From NCBI RefSeq assembly GCF_003003255.1, contig NZ_PVTD01000001.1:682001-746000 (forward strand): DNA of 64,000 bases. Direction: 5' to 3'. The notes below the pieces were generated by a model. It was not told where the DNA came from. It saw nothing but the letters and a program-made list of their open reading frames with translations, and ran no database searches. The stretch's first letter is position 1, and the number at the start of each line of letters is the position of its first letter. Shown piece after piece: positions 17,160-25,786 of the stretch. The stretch is from Aliiruegeria haliotis. GTDB taxonomy: Bacteria > Pseudomonadota > Alphaproteobacteria > Rhodobacterales > Rhodobacteraceae. A program made the translations under genes and the position numbers.

Positions 17160-18146
17160 TCAGTCCGCCCGGGTCGGGCCGGGGTGATTGCGGAGAAACT
17201 CTTCGAGTTCGGCGGTGGTCGGCATGGCCGGAGCGCAGCCGGGGTTTGACACAACGATGGCGGCACAGGCCGAGCCGCGCTGGACCGCCGCGCGTAGGCC
17301 CCGTCCTTCGGCGAGCCCCGCGAGCAGGCCCGCCATGAAGCTGTCGCCCGCCCCATTGGGTTTCACGGCGGTGACGGGATAGATTCCGGTCCGGATTTCC
17401 CGTCCTTCGGTGAACGTGATGGCGCCGTCTTGGCCCATCTTGTAGATCACGATGCGGCCAGGGCGTTCAGCGAGTTCGCGCGCCTTGTCGAGTCCTTTCC
17501 CGATGTCACCGGCCATGAACCCGAATTCTTCGTCATTGCCGACGATCAGGTCGCTTTCCGCCCCCGCCCGCGACAGGACCTCTGCGGCGATCTCGGGGGA
17601 TGGCCAGGAATAGGGGCGGTAGTCGATGTCGAAGATCACCGGAATGCCCGCCTTCCGGGCATTTTCGAACGCCCGGAATGTGGAACTGCGGGAGGGTTCG
17701 GCCGCGAAGACGGTTCCGGCGGTGATCAGGGCGCCAAAGGCCGCGTAGTCGACCCGGTCGACGTCTTCCGTCGTGACCTGAAAGTCGACGGCGTTGTTGC
17801 GGTAGATGCAGAGCTGGAAATCCTCCATCGTGCTCTCGTAGACCGCCAGAGAGATGCGGTGCTCGCCGTCCAGAACGCGCAGGTATCGTGTTTCGACCCC
17901 GTAGCCGCGAAGCTGGTTGATACAGAACCGGCCGACACAATCGTTGGACACCGAGGTCACCAACGCGGAGGCTCCGCCCAGCTTGCACAGCCCCGCGCAG
18001 ATATTGGCAGAGGATCCGCCAAGACCGGAGCGGAAGGTTTCAGCGACCTCGGCTTTGGTGCCCGGTGGATCGGCGAACATGTCCATGCCCGCGCGTCCGA
18101 AGACCACGAACCTGTTCTTGCGAATGCCGTCGAGAAGCTGGGTCAT
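17160..18146 (-). CDS. iolC: 5-dehydro-2-deoxygluconokinase (PfkB family)
   Basis: The 328-residue sugar kinase has a ribokinase N-terminal segment (VVFGRAGMDMFADPPGT), LGGSSANICAGLCKLGG, SDLIVGNDEEFGFM, YKMGQDGAITF and the anion-hole motif PNGAGDSFMAGLLAGL with the catalytic Asp. This pattern is the IolC subfamily rather than fructokinase. The product, 6-phospho-5-dehydro-2-deoxygluconate, feeds IolJ. It is the first gene of the unit; a perfect LacI-type palindrome lies about 380 bases upstream. Confidence 0.87.
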   Translation of the reverse strand: MTQLLDGIRKNRFVVFGRAGMDMFADPPGTKAEVAETFRSGLGGSSANICAGLCKLGGASALVTSVSNDCVGRFCINQLRGYGVETRYLRVLDGEHRISLAVYESTMEDFQLCIYRNNAVDFQVTTEDVDRVDYAAFGALITAGTVFAAEPSRSSTFRAFENARKAGIPVIFDIDYRPYSWPSPEIAAEVLSRAGAESDLIVGNDEEFGFMAGDIGKGLDKARELAERPGRIVIYKMGQDGAITFTEGREIRTGIYPVTAVKPNGAGDSFMAGLLAGLAEGRGLRAAVQRGSACAAIVVSNPGCAPAMPTTAELEEFLRNHPGPTRAD

Positions 18147-19300
18147 GACTCACCTGTCCGTTTGCAGGGGGAGGGCGGTTTTGCAGTCCGTGTGGGCATG
18201 ACCCATCCCCGGGGGGGATGGCGGGCCAAGTCGCAACCCGGCATGGCGCAGGCCGGTCGCCATGGGCGCGACTATGAGGTGCCTTGGAGTCTGGCATCGT
18301 CGGTGGGCTCGACGATCGCCCCGGAACCTATGCGCCGCCCGTTCTGCCCATGGCCGCGCGGCACGCTCTTTGCAGCCGATCTCGATTTGAATTGGTTTTG
18401 GCCCGGTAGGGGCATACTGCTCCAAGGGAGAACGGTTCGACGTGTCAGTCATTCGCCACACTCCTCTCCGCAGGCCGTCGAGCAAATCCCGCCGGGGTGC
18501 AGTTCGTGTTGTCGGACGATAACATTTTTGCAACCGGTTGCAATGCCGATTCGGTCGTAGATCGGACTGGACGACTGCGCGATCCGTGTGGGCGCAATTC
18601 GGTGTCGACACGGAACAGGACGATCCCGAGGCTGCCTCTGTCTCCCGGCAGGGAAAGACGCCGCTCTCATGTCTCCACGAACGCGATCTACTACTCTTCG
18701 AAGTGATAAAGCCTCGCACGGATCGCCGAGACTGCGCATGGGGGATCAGGGTGGCACGGGGTGGCGGTTAAAATCTGGTGGCGCTGCAGGGGGAATGGAT
18801 ATCGGTCCCGGTCGAAAATCACGCGCCGCCGGATCAGATTGGGTGCGTCGTCAATTCGCCCCCGTGTTGGCCAGTAATCCCATATCGAGTCGGGCGACGG
18901 CGACCCGTGGAGCCAACTCTCTGATAGTATCGCTTGTCCGGCGCAATGACGCGTGCCTCTTCGAGGTGATATCGAGCCCCGCTGTGCGTTCGGACAGGGC
19001 TGCGGAATGCTGATCGAGGGCGCGCCGGTGACCGACCAGAGCTTTGCCGTCCGGTCCACGACCCGCGGATTGCCCGCCCGGGTGGCGGTGCGACCGGGGC
19101 CGCGTGGGAACGTACGTGGCGTGGCGGCCGGGATGCGCAGGCCGCAGTGTCACGTCCATCTGCCGCTTGCGGTTGGGCAGAGGGTGCGAACGCCCCGGCC
19201 CGTGGCGCCACCGGGACCGCGAAGATGCCTCCTTCGGCCGAATGTGATAGCGTGGGGACATTCGCATCCTGCTTTTCAAATCAACGTCCGGAGTTGCCCA
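18147..19300. other. Long upstream region of iolC and of the YbaA-like gene
   Basis: No gene could be supported in these 1.15 kb. Leftward frames between 18150 and 18740 and rightward frames between 18588 and 19247 lack motifs and ribosome sites. The recognisable element is the TTGCAA palindrome at 18528-18543. The long leader between it and iolC (about 380 bases) is unusual and may hide a small gene or regulatory RNA. Confidence 0.4.
18528..18543. promoter_or_regulatory. LacI-type operator upstream of iolC
   Basis: TTGCAACCGGTTGCAA is a perfect 16-base palindrome with the central CG typical of LacI-family operators. A related site (20783-20798) lies upstream of the lacI gene of this locus, so that regulator probably controls iolC-iolB-iolJ and itself. 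Confidence 0.75.
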
Positions 19301-19672
19301 ATGCCCTATGTCGACGGATTTCTCGCCGCCGTTCCCACCGCCAACCGGGAAGCCTACAAGACGCATGCCGCCAACGCCTGGCCGATCTTCAAGGATCTCG
19401 GCGCAATTGCCCTGTGGGAATGCTGGGGCGACGACGTGCCCGACGGGGAACTGACATCCTACCTCAAGGCCGTGCAGGCGAAGGAGGACGAAACCGTCGT
19501 GTTCTCCTGGACCGTCTGGCCGGACAAGGACACGCGGGATGCTGCCTGGTCAAAGATGATGTCCGACCCAGCGATCGGAGAGGCCATGGGAGATATGCCA
19601 TTCGACGGCAAGCGTTTGATTTACGGCGGGTTTCAGCCGCTGATGGTCGCCGGAGAAATGCCGGCCGTGTAG
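19301..19672 (+). CDS. DUF1428 family protein, YbaA-like
   Basis: The 123-residue protein starts with MPYVDGFLAAVPTANREAY and contains LWECWGDDVPDGELTSYLKAV, VVFSWTVWPDK and MPFDGKRLIYGGFQPL. It matches E. coli YbaA almost motif for motif. Its biochemical role is unknown; the fold is of dimeric alpha/beta-barrel type. The ATG at 19301 matches the family start, although the frame is open far upstream. It is convergent with the lacI gene and appears to be a single-gene unit unrelated to the sugar genes. Confidence 0.85.
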   Translation: MPYVDGFLAAVPTANREAYKTHAANAWPIFKDLGAIALWECWGDDVPDGELTSYLKAVQAKEDETVVFSWTVWPDKDTRDAAWSKMMSDPAIGEAMGDMPFDGKRLIYGGFQPLMVAGEMPAV

Positions 19673-19694
19673 GTCCGCACCGACGGCGACCTGG

Positions 19695-20699
19695 CTATAC
19701 CGGCGGGCGCAGGGTGCTGCGCTCCACCACCGAGCAGGGAAAGAGGCGCGCTTCCGGATAGCGGTCCGGTTCTTCCAGCATGGCCCCGACCAACTCGATC
19801 GAAGAGCGGATGATCTGCCGGATTGGCTGGCGTATCGTTGTGAGGGCGATGTTTGCCCATCCTGCCATTTCCATGTCGTTCAACCCGATCAGGCCGACGT
19901 CCCCGGGCACCCTGCGGCCTGCATCCTTCAATGCGCTCAGCGCGCCGATGGAGAGCACGTCGTCGCCACAGAAATAGGCTTCGGCCGTCGATGCGCCGCT
20001 GGCCAGAAGGCGTTGCATCTCGGCGCGACCAGCCTCGAAGGAATAGGCGTCGGCGAAGGAATGGTGCATTGTCATGTCGGGCTGTGACGCGAGCTCGCTG
20101 GCGAATCCGGCAAGGCGGTCCTGGGTCGAGGTGGCGGTTTCGGGGCCACCGAGAAAACCGACATTGCGATAGCCCCGCGCCAACAACTCACGCGCCGCCA
20201 TGCGACCGCATTCCACGTTGTCGATCCCCACGACGTGGACCCGCGGGGCGCTGGAATGGCGCCCGAAGCTGTGGACGACCGGAATGCCGGCATCGCGAAA
20301 GGCCTCGGCGAAGGTCGGGGGCAGGGTCGAGGACGCGACGACCACGCCATCCACGGAATACTGGCGCAGCATCCGAACGGAATTGCCGGGCTCTGTCTCG
20401 TCGGAGAGGTTCACCAGCAGCGGTCGCAGGCCCCGGTCCTGAAGGCCGCGGGTGAACAGGCCAAAGACCTCAAGGAAGATCGGGTTGTGGAAGTTGTTCG
20501 ACACCAGGCCGATCAGCTTCGTGCGGCCGGTGGTCAGGCTGCTGGCCAGCGCGTTGGGGCTGTAGCCCAGCTCGGCGGCGGCTTTCTCGACCTTGCGGCG
20601 CATCTTGTCGGAGACCGAGGCGCCATCAGTGAAGGTGCGGGAGACGGCAGAGCGGGAAACCCCGGCCCGTTCGGCGACATCCTTTAGCGTGACCGGCAT
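19695..20699 (-). CDS. LacI-family transcriptional regulator
   Basis: The 334-residue protein has a canonical LacI helix-turn-helix (VTLKDVAERAGVSRSAVSRTFTDG, residues 3-26) and hinge helix (ELGYSPNALASSLTTGRT). A periplasmic-binding-like effector domain follows, with FLGGPETATSTQDRLAGF and VGLIGLNDMEMAGWA. Genes on both sides (TRAP transporter upstream, iolCBJ downstream) share its strand. The two TTGCAA-type palindromes in this locus fit its DNA-binding class. The effector is not known, probably the acid or its phosphorylated derivative handled by the locus. Confidence 0.88.
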   Translation of the reverse strand: MPVTLKDVAERAGVSRSAVSRTFTDGASVSDKMRRKVEKAAAELGYSPNALASSLTTGRTKLIGLVSNNFHNPIFLEVFGLFTRGLQDRGLRPLLVNLSDETEPGNSVRMLRQYSVDGVVVASSTLPPTFAEAFRDAGIPVVHSFGRHSSAPRVHVVGIDNVECGRMAARELLARGYRNVGFLGGPETATSTQDRLAGFASELASQPDMTMHHSFADAYSFEAGRAEMQRLLASGASTAEAYFCGDDVLSIGALSALKDAGRRVPGDVGLIGLNDMEMAGWANIALTTIRQPIRQIIRSSIELVGAMLEEPDRYPEARLFPCSVVERSTLRPPV

Positions 20700-21093
20700 G
20701 GCCTGCTCTCCGATCTCCTGAGGTCGACGGCCGTTCGGCGGCGGTCATTGGGCCGGGAGAGTATTGAAGTCTGAGGGACTGATTGCAACCGATTTCAAGG
20801 AGCGGGAAACTTGTATCCCATGCATTGAGGTTGTCGGCGCCGCATCGCGCACGGGATCTGGCCCGGCGGGCGGCAAGGTCCCGGCTGCACCCGTGGTTGC
20901 AATCGTCGACGCCGTCTTCAGAGTGAGAAATCCCGAATTCGGGAACGTTGCGCCCCAGCAACCGGGATAGAAGCGGAAACCGCTCCGCTGCTCCGAACTG
21001 TGCCCAGTTCGGACGTCGTGCCACGATGCGCGCGCGGGACCACGATTGGCGCTTCGGCGGAGCGGCGCGGGGCAGCGACCCCGGGCCACCGAT
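20700..21093. other. Promoter region of lacI, downstream of the TRAP genes
   Basis: No gene is seen in these 394 bases. The stretch holds a LacI-type operator at 20783-20798, 84 bases before the lacI start, consistent with autoregulation from an own promoter rather than read-through from the TRAP genes. Confidence 0.5.
20783..20798. promoter_or_regulatory. LacI-type operator upstream of lacI
   Basis: TTGCAACCGATTTCAA differs from the perfect palindrome at 18528-18543 by two bases in the right half. Its place upstream of the regulator gene suggests autoregulation. Confidence 0.65.
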
Positions 21094-22404
21094 CTATTGC
21101 ACCGATTGTGGCATCAAAGTCTGCGGCAGCCAGAGCGCGATTTCCGGGAAGGTGATGAGCAGCAGCAGGATCACCATCATCGGGAGCAGGATGATCGCCA
21201 CATCCCGCAACACCTGCACCACGTTCAACTCGGCGATAGCCGCCGAGATCAACAGGCAAAGCCCGTAGGGCGGCGTCACAAGGCCGAAGGCCAGCGAGAC
21301 GATGCCAATGATGGCGAAGGAGACCGGGTGGATCTCCGCCGCCGAGGCCACCGGGTAGAGCACGGTTCCCAGGATGATGATCGTCGGGATCGCGTCGATG
21401 AAGAGGCCGAAAAACAGGAACAGGGCGGCGATGATGAGGGCCGTGGTGAAGGGGCCGACATTGAGGCTGGTCAGCGCATCCACGATCAGGCGCGGCACAT
21501 CGTAGAATGCCAGCAACCAGCCGAAAATAGATGCCGTGCCGATGGCAAAGAGCGAGATCGAGGCGAAACGGCCCGTGTCGTAGAGCACATGGGCGAAGTC
21601 CTTCACCGTGATCGTCCGGTAGACGAACATGCCCAGGATCAGCGAATACCCCGCCGCGATGATCGCGCTTTCGGTCGGTGTGACGATGCCGCCGACGATG
21701 CCGCCGATGACGAATACCGGTGTGAGCACGGCGAGACCGGCACCCTTGAAGGCCGCCCAGAACTCGCACAGGGTCGGCCGACCCGCGGTGGGATAATCAT
21801 AGACCTTGGCATAGACGAAGACGGTGCCCATGAGCGCGACTGCGATCATGATGCCGGGGATGGCGCCGGCCAGGAACAGTGCTCCGACGGAGATCGACAT
21901 GACCCCGCCCCAGACGATCATCAGGATCGACGGCGGGATGATCACGCCCATGACCGAGGAGCAGGCGGTAATCGCAACGGCGAAGCGGGCGTCGTAGCCC
22001 TGTCTGGTCATTGCCGGGATAAGGATTTTGCCGCAACCGGCGGCATCGGCGGTGGACGAACCGGAGATGCCGGCAAACAGCATCGAAACGGCAACGTTCA
22101 CATGGCCGAGCCCACCGGGCATCCAGCCCGTCAGCACCCGCGCCAGCTCGATCAGCCTGTCGGTGATCTTGCCCGAGTTCATCAGGTTGGCGGCGAGGAG
22201 GAAGAACGGCACGGCCAGGAGTATGAAGGAATTATAGGACTGGAACATCCGGTCCATGATGAGGAAAGGTGTCAGGCGCAGATCCATCATAACGACGGGG
22301 ATGGTGGCGATGCCAAGGGCAAAGGCCACGGGCACGCGCAGCATGACGAGCAGGATGAATCCGCCGACAAGAATGGCGCAGGCGATACCGGTCGAGACGA
22401 TCAT
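21094..22404 (-). CDS. TRAP transporter large permease subunit (DctM family)
   Basis: The 436-residue inner-membrane protein has the DctM layout of about 12 hydrophobic segments, with NSFILLAVPFFLLAANLMNSG, MLFAGISGSSTADAAGCGKILIPAM and VTPPYGLCLLISAAIA, all hallmark DctM motifs. It couples sodium entry to uptake of an organic acid delivered by the DctP protein. Its start overlaps the DctQ stop by 4 bases. It shares the TRAP operon dctP-dctQ-dctM, read leftward. Confidence 0.93.
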   Translation of the reverse strand: MIVSTGIACAILVGGFILLVMLRVPVAFALGIATIPVVMMDLRLTPFLIMDRMFQSYNSFILLAVPFFLLAANLMNSGKITDRLIELARVLTGWMPGGLGHVNVAVSMLFAGISGSSTADAAGCGKILIPAMTRQGYDARFAVAITACSSVMGVIIPPSILMIVWGGVMSISVGALFLAGAIPGIMIAVALMGTVFVYAKVYDYPTAGRPTLCEFWAAFKGAGLAVLTPVFVIGGIVGGIVTPTESAIIAAGYSLILGMFVYRTITVKDFAHVLYDTGRFASISLFAIGTASIFGWLLAFYDVPRLIVDALTSLNVGPFTTALIIAALFLFFGLFIDAIPTIIILGTVLYPVASAAEIHPVSFAIIGIVSLAFGLVTPPYGLCLLISAAIAELNVVQVLRDVAIILLPMMVILLLLITFPEIALWLPQTLMPQSVQ

Positions 22405-22901
22405 TGGGCGCTCCTGCGGTGCTGTCGGTAGATGGCGATTTCACAGGCAAGGTGGCGCAGGGAGAACAGCGCCCAGCCGACGCCGGCAACCGGCACCGTG
22501 ACATAGGTCAGCGCCATGTTCATGCGCAGCATCACCGAATTCTGGATCGAACCGAACTGCGTGTAGCCGATGCCGTACCAGATGAAGAGAACCGCGAAGG
22601 CGGTCACGGCGAGATGGACGAAGCCCTGCTGCAACAGGCGCCCCCGCGGCGAGACGGCTTCGGGAAGAACGTGGACATCGAAGTGGGTGCGGTCCCAGAC
22701 AGCGAGCATCGAGCCCAGCATCACGATCCATACAAAGATGAAAGTCGCGAGTTCCTCGGTCCAGAGATAGACCGGCAGCACACCTGTATATCGGGAAATG
22801 ACCTGCATCCCGACCGGGATTGTCAGAAGGCCGACAAGCACGCCAATCGTGACCCGGAGAAACGTGATACAGAGCTCGAGCGCCCGTTCGATGAGTTTCA
22901 T
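22401..22901 (-). CDS. TRAP transporter small permease subunit (DctQ family)
   Basis: The 166-residue protein has four hydrophobic segments and the DctQ pattern VISRYTGVLPVYLWTEELATFIFVWIVMLGS followed by a WDRTHFDVHVLP loop. It forms the membrane complex with DctM, whose gene it overlaps by 4 bases; DctP is encoded 75 bases upstream. Confidence 0.92.
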   Translation of the reverse strand: MKLIERALELCITFLRVTIGVLVGLLTIPVGMQVISRYTGVLPVYLWTEELATFIFVWIVMLGSMLAVWDRTHFDVHVLPEAVSPRGRLLQQGFVHLAVTAFAVLFIWYGIGYTQFGSIQNSVMLRMNMALTYVTVPVAGVGWALFSLRHLACEIAIYRQHRRSAQ

Positions 22902-22976
22902 TGTTGGTCTTTTCGTGGGGGTGGTTGCCCCGGGCCGCCGTCCTGGCGCCCCGGGGACCGATGGTCCGACAGCGGA

Positions 22977-23969
22977 TTACTTGGCCCGGACGGCGTCCAG
23001 CAGGTCCTGTGCGCCGAGTTCCGCAGCATAGGCATCCTGAACCGGCACAACCAGTTCGAGCAGCTTTTCGCGCCCTTCGAACTCGTGCACTTCGATGTTG
23101 CCGGCCTCTTTCATTTCGGCCAGCTTCTCGGCGTCCTGCGCGGCCTCGAATTCGCGGCCGAAGGCGCCGGCTTCCTTGCCTGCCTTCATGACGGCCTCCT
23201 GCAACTCGGGCGAGAGCTTGTCGAAGGACTTGCCGGAGAAGACGATCGGGCGGACGGTGATCGAGTGCTTGGTCAGCGTCACGTGCGGCGCAACTTCGTA
23301 GAACTTGTACTGCGCCAGGCTGGCGGATTCGTTTTCCAGCCCGTCAACGACGCCGGTCTGAATGGCGTTGTAGACCTCGGAATAGGCGATGGCCGACGGG
23401 GCGGCGGAGATCGCGTCAAAGACCTTGGCCTGGATCGGTGCGCCCATCACACGCATCTTGTGGCCTTCAAGTTCGGCCATGTTCGAGATCTTCTTGTTGG
23501 AGATCAGGTTGCGGGTGCCGCCACCGGCATATCCGACGATCACGAGATCGGCCTTTTCGCGAAGTTCCTCTTCGAGCGGGGCGAAGACGTCGCTGGACAG
23601 CACGGCGTTCCAGTGGTCGAGGTCACGGAAGGCGAAAGGCATGTCCATCAGTGGCAAGGCGTCGGCGAAACGCGCCAGGTTCGACGGTGCGATGATCGCG
23701 TAGTCGATGGCCACGCCCTGGGTGAGGAAGTTCACATAGTCTGGCTCGATGCCCAGCTCGCTGTTCAACCGCAGGTCGAACTCGATATCCTGCCCGGAAT
23801 ACTCGTTCACAAGCTCGCCGAACTTCATCAGCGTCTTGGTATAGGCGTGGTTCTCGTCGAACAGGCTGGCTCCACGAAGGGTCATGTCTGCGGCCGCGGC
23901 CGGAAGCGTCGCGGTGACGGAAACAGCAAGAGCGGCCACGACGGCGCGCGATTTGATAAATATTGACAA
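22977..23969 (-). CDS. TRAP transporter periplasmic substrate-binding protein (DctP family)
   Basis: The protein has 330 residues from a TTG start at 23969, which has GGGAGGATG about 8 bases upstream. An ATG-initiated form from 24032 would put 21 charged residues before the signal peptide (SIFIKSRAVVAALAVSVTATLPAAAA). The mature part has the DctP features: FGELVNEYSGQDIEFDLRLNSELG, LISNKKISNMAELEGHKMRVMG with the conserved Arg that binds the substrate carboxylate, and YSEVYNAIQTGVVDGLENE. The ligand is therefore an organic acid. The locus suggests a sugar acid related to 5-deoxyglucuronate or an aldonate or uronate. Confidence 0.9.
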   Translation of the reverse strand: MSIFIKSRAVVAALAVSVTATLPAAAADMTLRGASLFDENHAYTKTLMKFGELVNEYSGQDIEFDLRLNSELGIEPDYVNFLTQGVAIDYAIIAPSNLARFADALPLMDMPFAFRDLDHWNAVLSSDVFAPLEEELREKADLVIVGYAGGGTRNLISNKKISNMAELEGHKMRVMGAPIQAKVFDAISAAPSAIAYSEVYNAIQTGVVDGLENESASLAQYKFYEVAPHVTLTKHSITVRPIVFSGKSFDKLSPELQEAVMKAGKEAGAFGREFEAAQDAEKLAEMKEAGNIEVHEFEGREKLLELVVPVQDAYAAELGAQDLLDAVRAK

Positions 23970-24386
23970 GGTGTCATCCTCCCATTTGGATGGTCGAGCG
24001 CAAAGGCCATGCTCCTCCGCAGGTGCGCTCAATGACTTGTACGCTCCACATTCCTTGCTTTTTCACAAGTGCTTAATCATCGGTAAGGGTGCGTCATATC
24101 GCATTAAAGCCACGCTCGACCCGAATTTCCTGCCTTTCAACAATGGATTGAACGCGGAGGCTTCGAGTGAGCCTATGACAAAAATTTACAATTTTTCGCT
24201 GGATTGCGCCCGAAACAGGTGTATCAGACCGGACACGACAGGTCCCGTAGGGGAAAGACGATCAGGATCCGGGGTGAGTCTTTCTGGATCCGGCGTCGGT
24301 GTCCCGGCGGTGCGGGTGGCTGATGGGTGGCGGCGGATCGACAGCCGGCAGGTGCAAGACGGATCAACCAGAGGAAGGCGGGACAG
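23970..24386. promoter_or_regulatory. Divergent promoter region between dctP and the AGE-family gene
   Basis: No gene is seen in these 417 bases, which are AT-richer than the surroundings. The main element is AAAAATTTACAATTTTT at 24180-24196, a perfect 7-3-7 inverted repeat that could be an operator. No TTGCAA-type LacI site was found here, so control of the TRAP operon by the local LacI protein is not supported by sequence. Confidence 0.5.
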
Positions 24387-25628
24387 ATGGCAAGCGAGGC
24401 GGAGGTCGGCAGGGTGGACGGTTGTGAATGTGCGGCACGGTTCGCGGACAGGTTTCTGCCGGCATGGCTGGAGGTCGCGCTGCCACCGGGCACGGACTCG
24501 GCTCCCGTGGTCGAGGAACTGCCCGACAAGGGCGACCCTGCCACGACACTGGCCCAGGCGCGGACGGCCTTCATGTTGGCGCATCTCGGGACGCTGACCG
24601 GCAACGCCCGTCTGACGGTGGCCGCGCGGCGGGTTGCCGGGTTCGTCACCCGATACTTGCAGGACGAGGACGGCGGGTGCCGATATGCGGTCAACCCGGA
24701 CGGCTCCTGGATCGGTACAGACGAGGCAACGCTGAGGCGGACCTACGACCAGACGTTCGTTCTGCTGGCACTGGTCACACTTCGCCATGCCGATCCAACT
24801 GCCGTGTCACAAGAACAGGTCAATCAGTGCTGGTCTTTTGTCGAGACGGTGCTGACCGACCGGGCGAACGCGGCGCTGTGGGAGGATGACGCCATGGCGG
24901 CGCGAGGCCCGCAACCGGGGGATCTGCGTGCACAGAACCCGCATATGCACATGCTCGAAGCGGTCCTCCAATGTCTGGAGTTGACCGGCGATGCCGTCTG
25001 GGCCGACCGGGCAAGGGTGCTTGTCGCGGCCGGGGCGCGTTTTTTCGTGGACCCTGCAACCGGCGCGGTGCGCGAGTTCGTCGGGCATGACCTTTCTCCG
25101 ATCGACACGCCGCCGGGGGACCGGCGCGAACCGGGACATCAATACGAATGGGCGTGGTTGCTCCTCCGCTATTCCGAATTGACCGGCGATTCATCGCCGC
25201 GAAGCCTGGTGGGCCCAATGACCGATTTCGCCGCGACCCATGGCTGGGTCGAGCAGGGGCCCATGGCCGGCGCGCTCCATGATGCGCTGCGGGCCGATGG
25301 ACGGGTTCTGGAGGCCAGCCATCTGCTCTGGCCGCTCACGGAGGCCGGAAAGTACTTTGCCGCCATCGCCCGCACGACCGGCGACGAAGGTGCGGCGCAG
25401 AAGGTGCGGGACATCGCCGACCTGATCTTCGGCCGCTTTTTCGCACGCGACGGCAAGCCGGCATGGGTCAACCAGTTCGACAGCAACGGGAATGTGATCT
25501 GGGACGCCGGGCTCTCACGGTTGTTGTACCACGTGGCCATCTTCGTCTCCGAAGGTGCGGCCGCCGGGCTCTGGCCATTGACGGCACCGGATGATGGCTC
25601 CCGGGAGGGCGGCGCGCATACGCAATAG
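24387..25628 (+). CDS. AGE family epimerase/isomerase
   Basis: The 413-residue protein has the (alpha/alpha)6-barrel pattern of N-acylglucosamine 2-epimerase/mannose isomerase relatives: NPHMHMLEAVLQCLE, a GHQYEWAWLLLRYSEL block with the catalytic His, and SHLLWPLTEAGKYFAAIAR. Members interconvert aldose and ketose or 2-epimers of free sugars; here a mannose-type or related sugar is likely. The ATG at 24387 has GAGGAAGG upstream and matches the family better than the in-frame ATG at 24327. It is divergent from dctP and convergent with the mannonate dehydratase gene. Confidence 0.82.
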   Translation: MASEAEVGRVDGCECAARFADRFLPAWLEVALPPGTDSAPVVEELPDKGDPATTLAQARTAFMLAHLGTLTGNARLTVAARRVAGFVTRYLQDEDGGCRYAVNPDGSWIGTDEATLRRTYDQTFVLLALVTLRHADPTAVSQEQVNQCWSFVETVLTDRANAALWEDDAMAARGPQPGDLRAQNPHMHMLEAVLQCLELTGDAVWADRARVLVAAGARFFVDPATGAVREFVGHDLSPIDTPPGDRREPGHQYEWAWLLLRYSELTGDSSPRSLVGPMTDFAATHGWVEQGPMAGALHDALRADGRVLEASHLLWPLTEAGKYFAAIARTTGDEGAAQKVRDIADLIFGRFFARDGKPAWVNQFDSNGNVIWDAGLSRLLYHVAIFVSEGAAAGLWPLTAPDDGSREGGAHTQ

Positions 25629-25786
25629 CCGGAGGCTGGCGCCCCGGTGCGGGGCGCGCGGTTCTTCCGGGAAGCAACGGCGGGTCGGCAACGAGACTCC
25701 GGCCCAATGCGTGCGTTTCGCGGTGTCGGGCGTGGCGTCGTGCGGGTGCCCCGACGCCCGCGCAGACCTGTGTCCGCCGCGGGCGG

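Noticed and set aside
18150-18719. Leftward frame upstream of iolC as a gene
   Set aside because: It has no ribosome site or recognisable motif, and its residues are rich in Arg and Pro as in random GC-rich frames.
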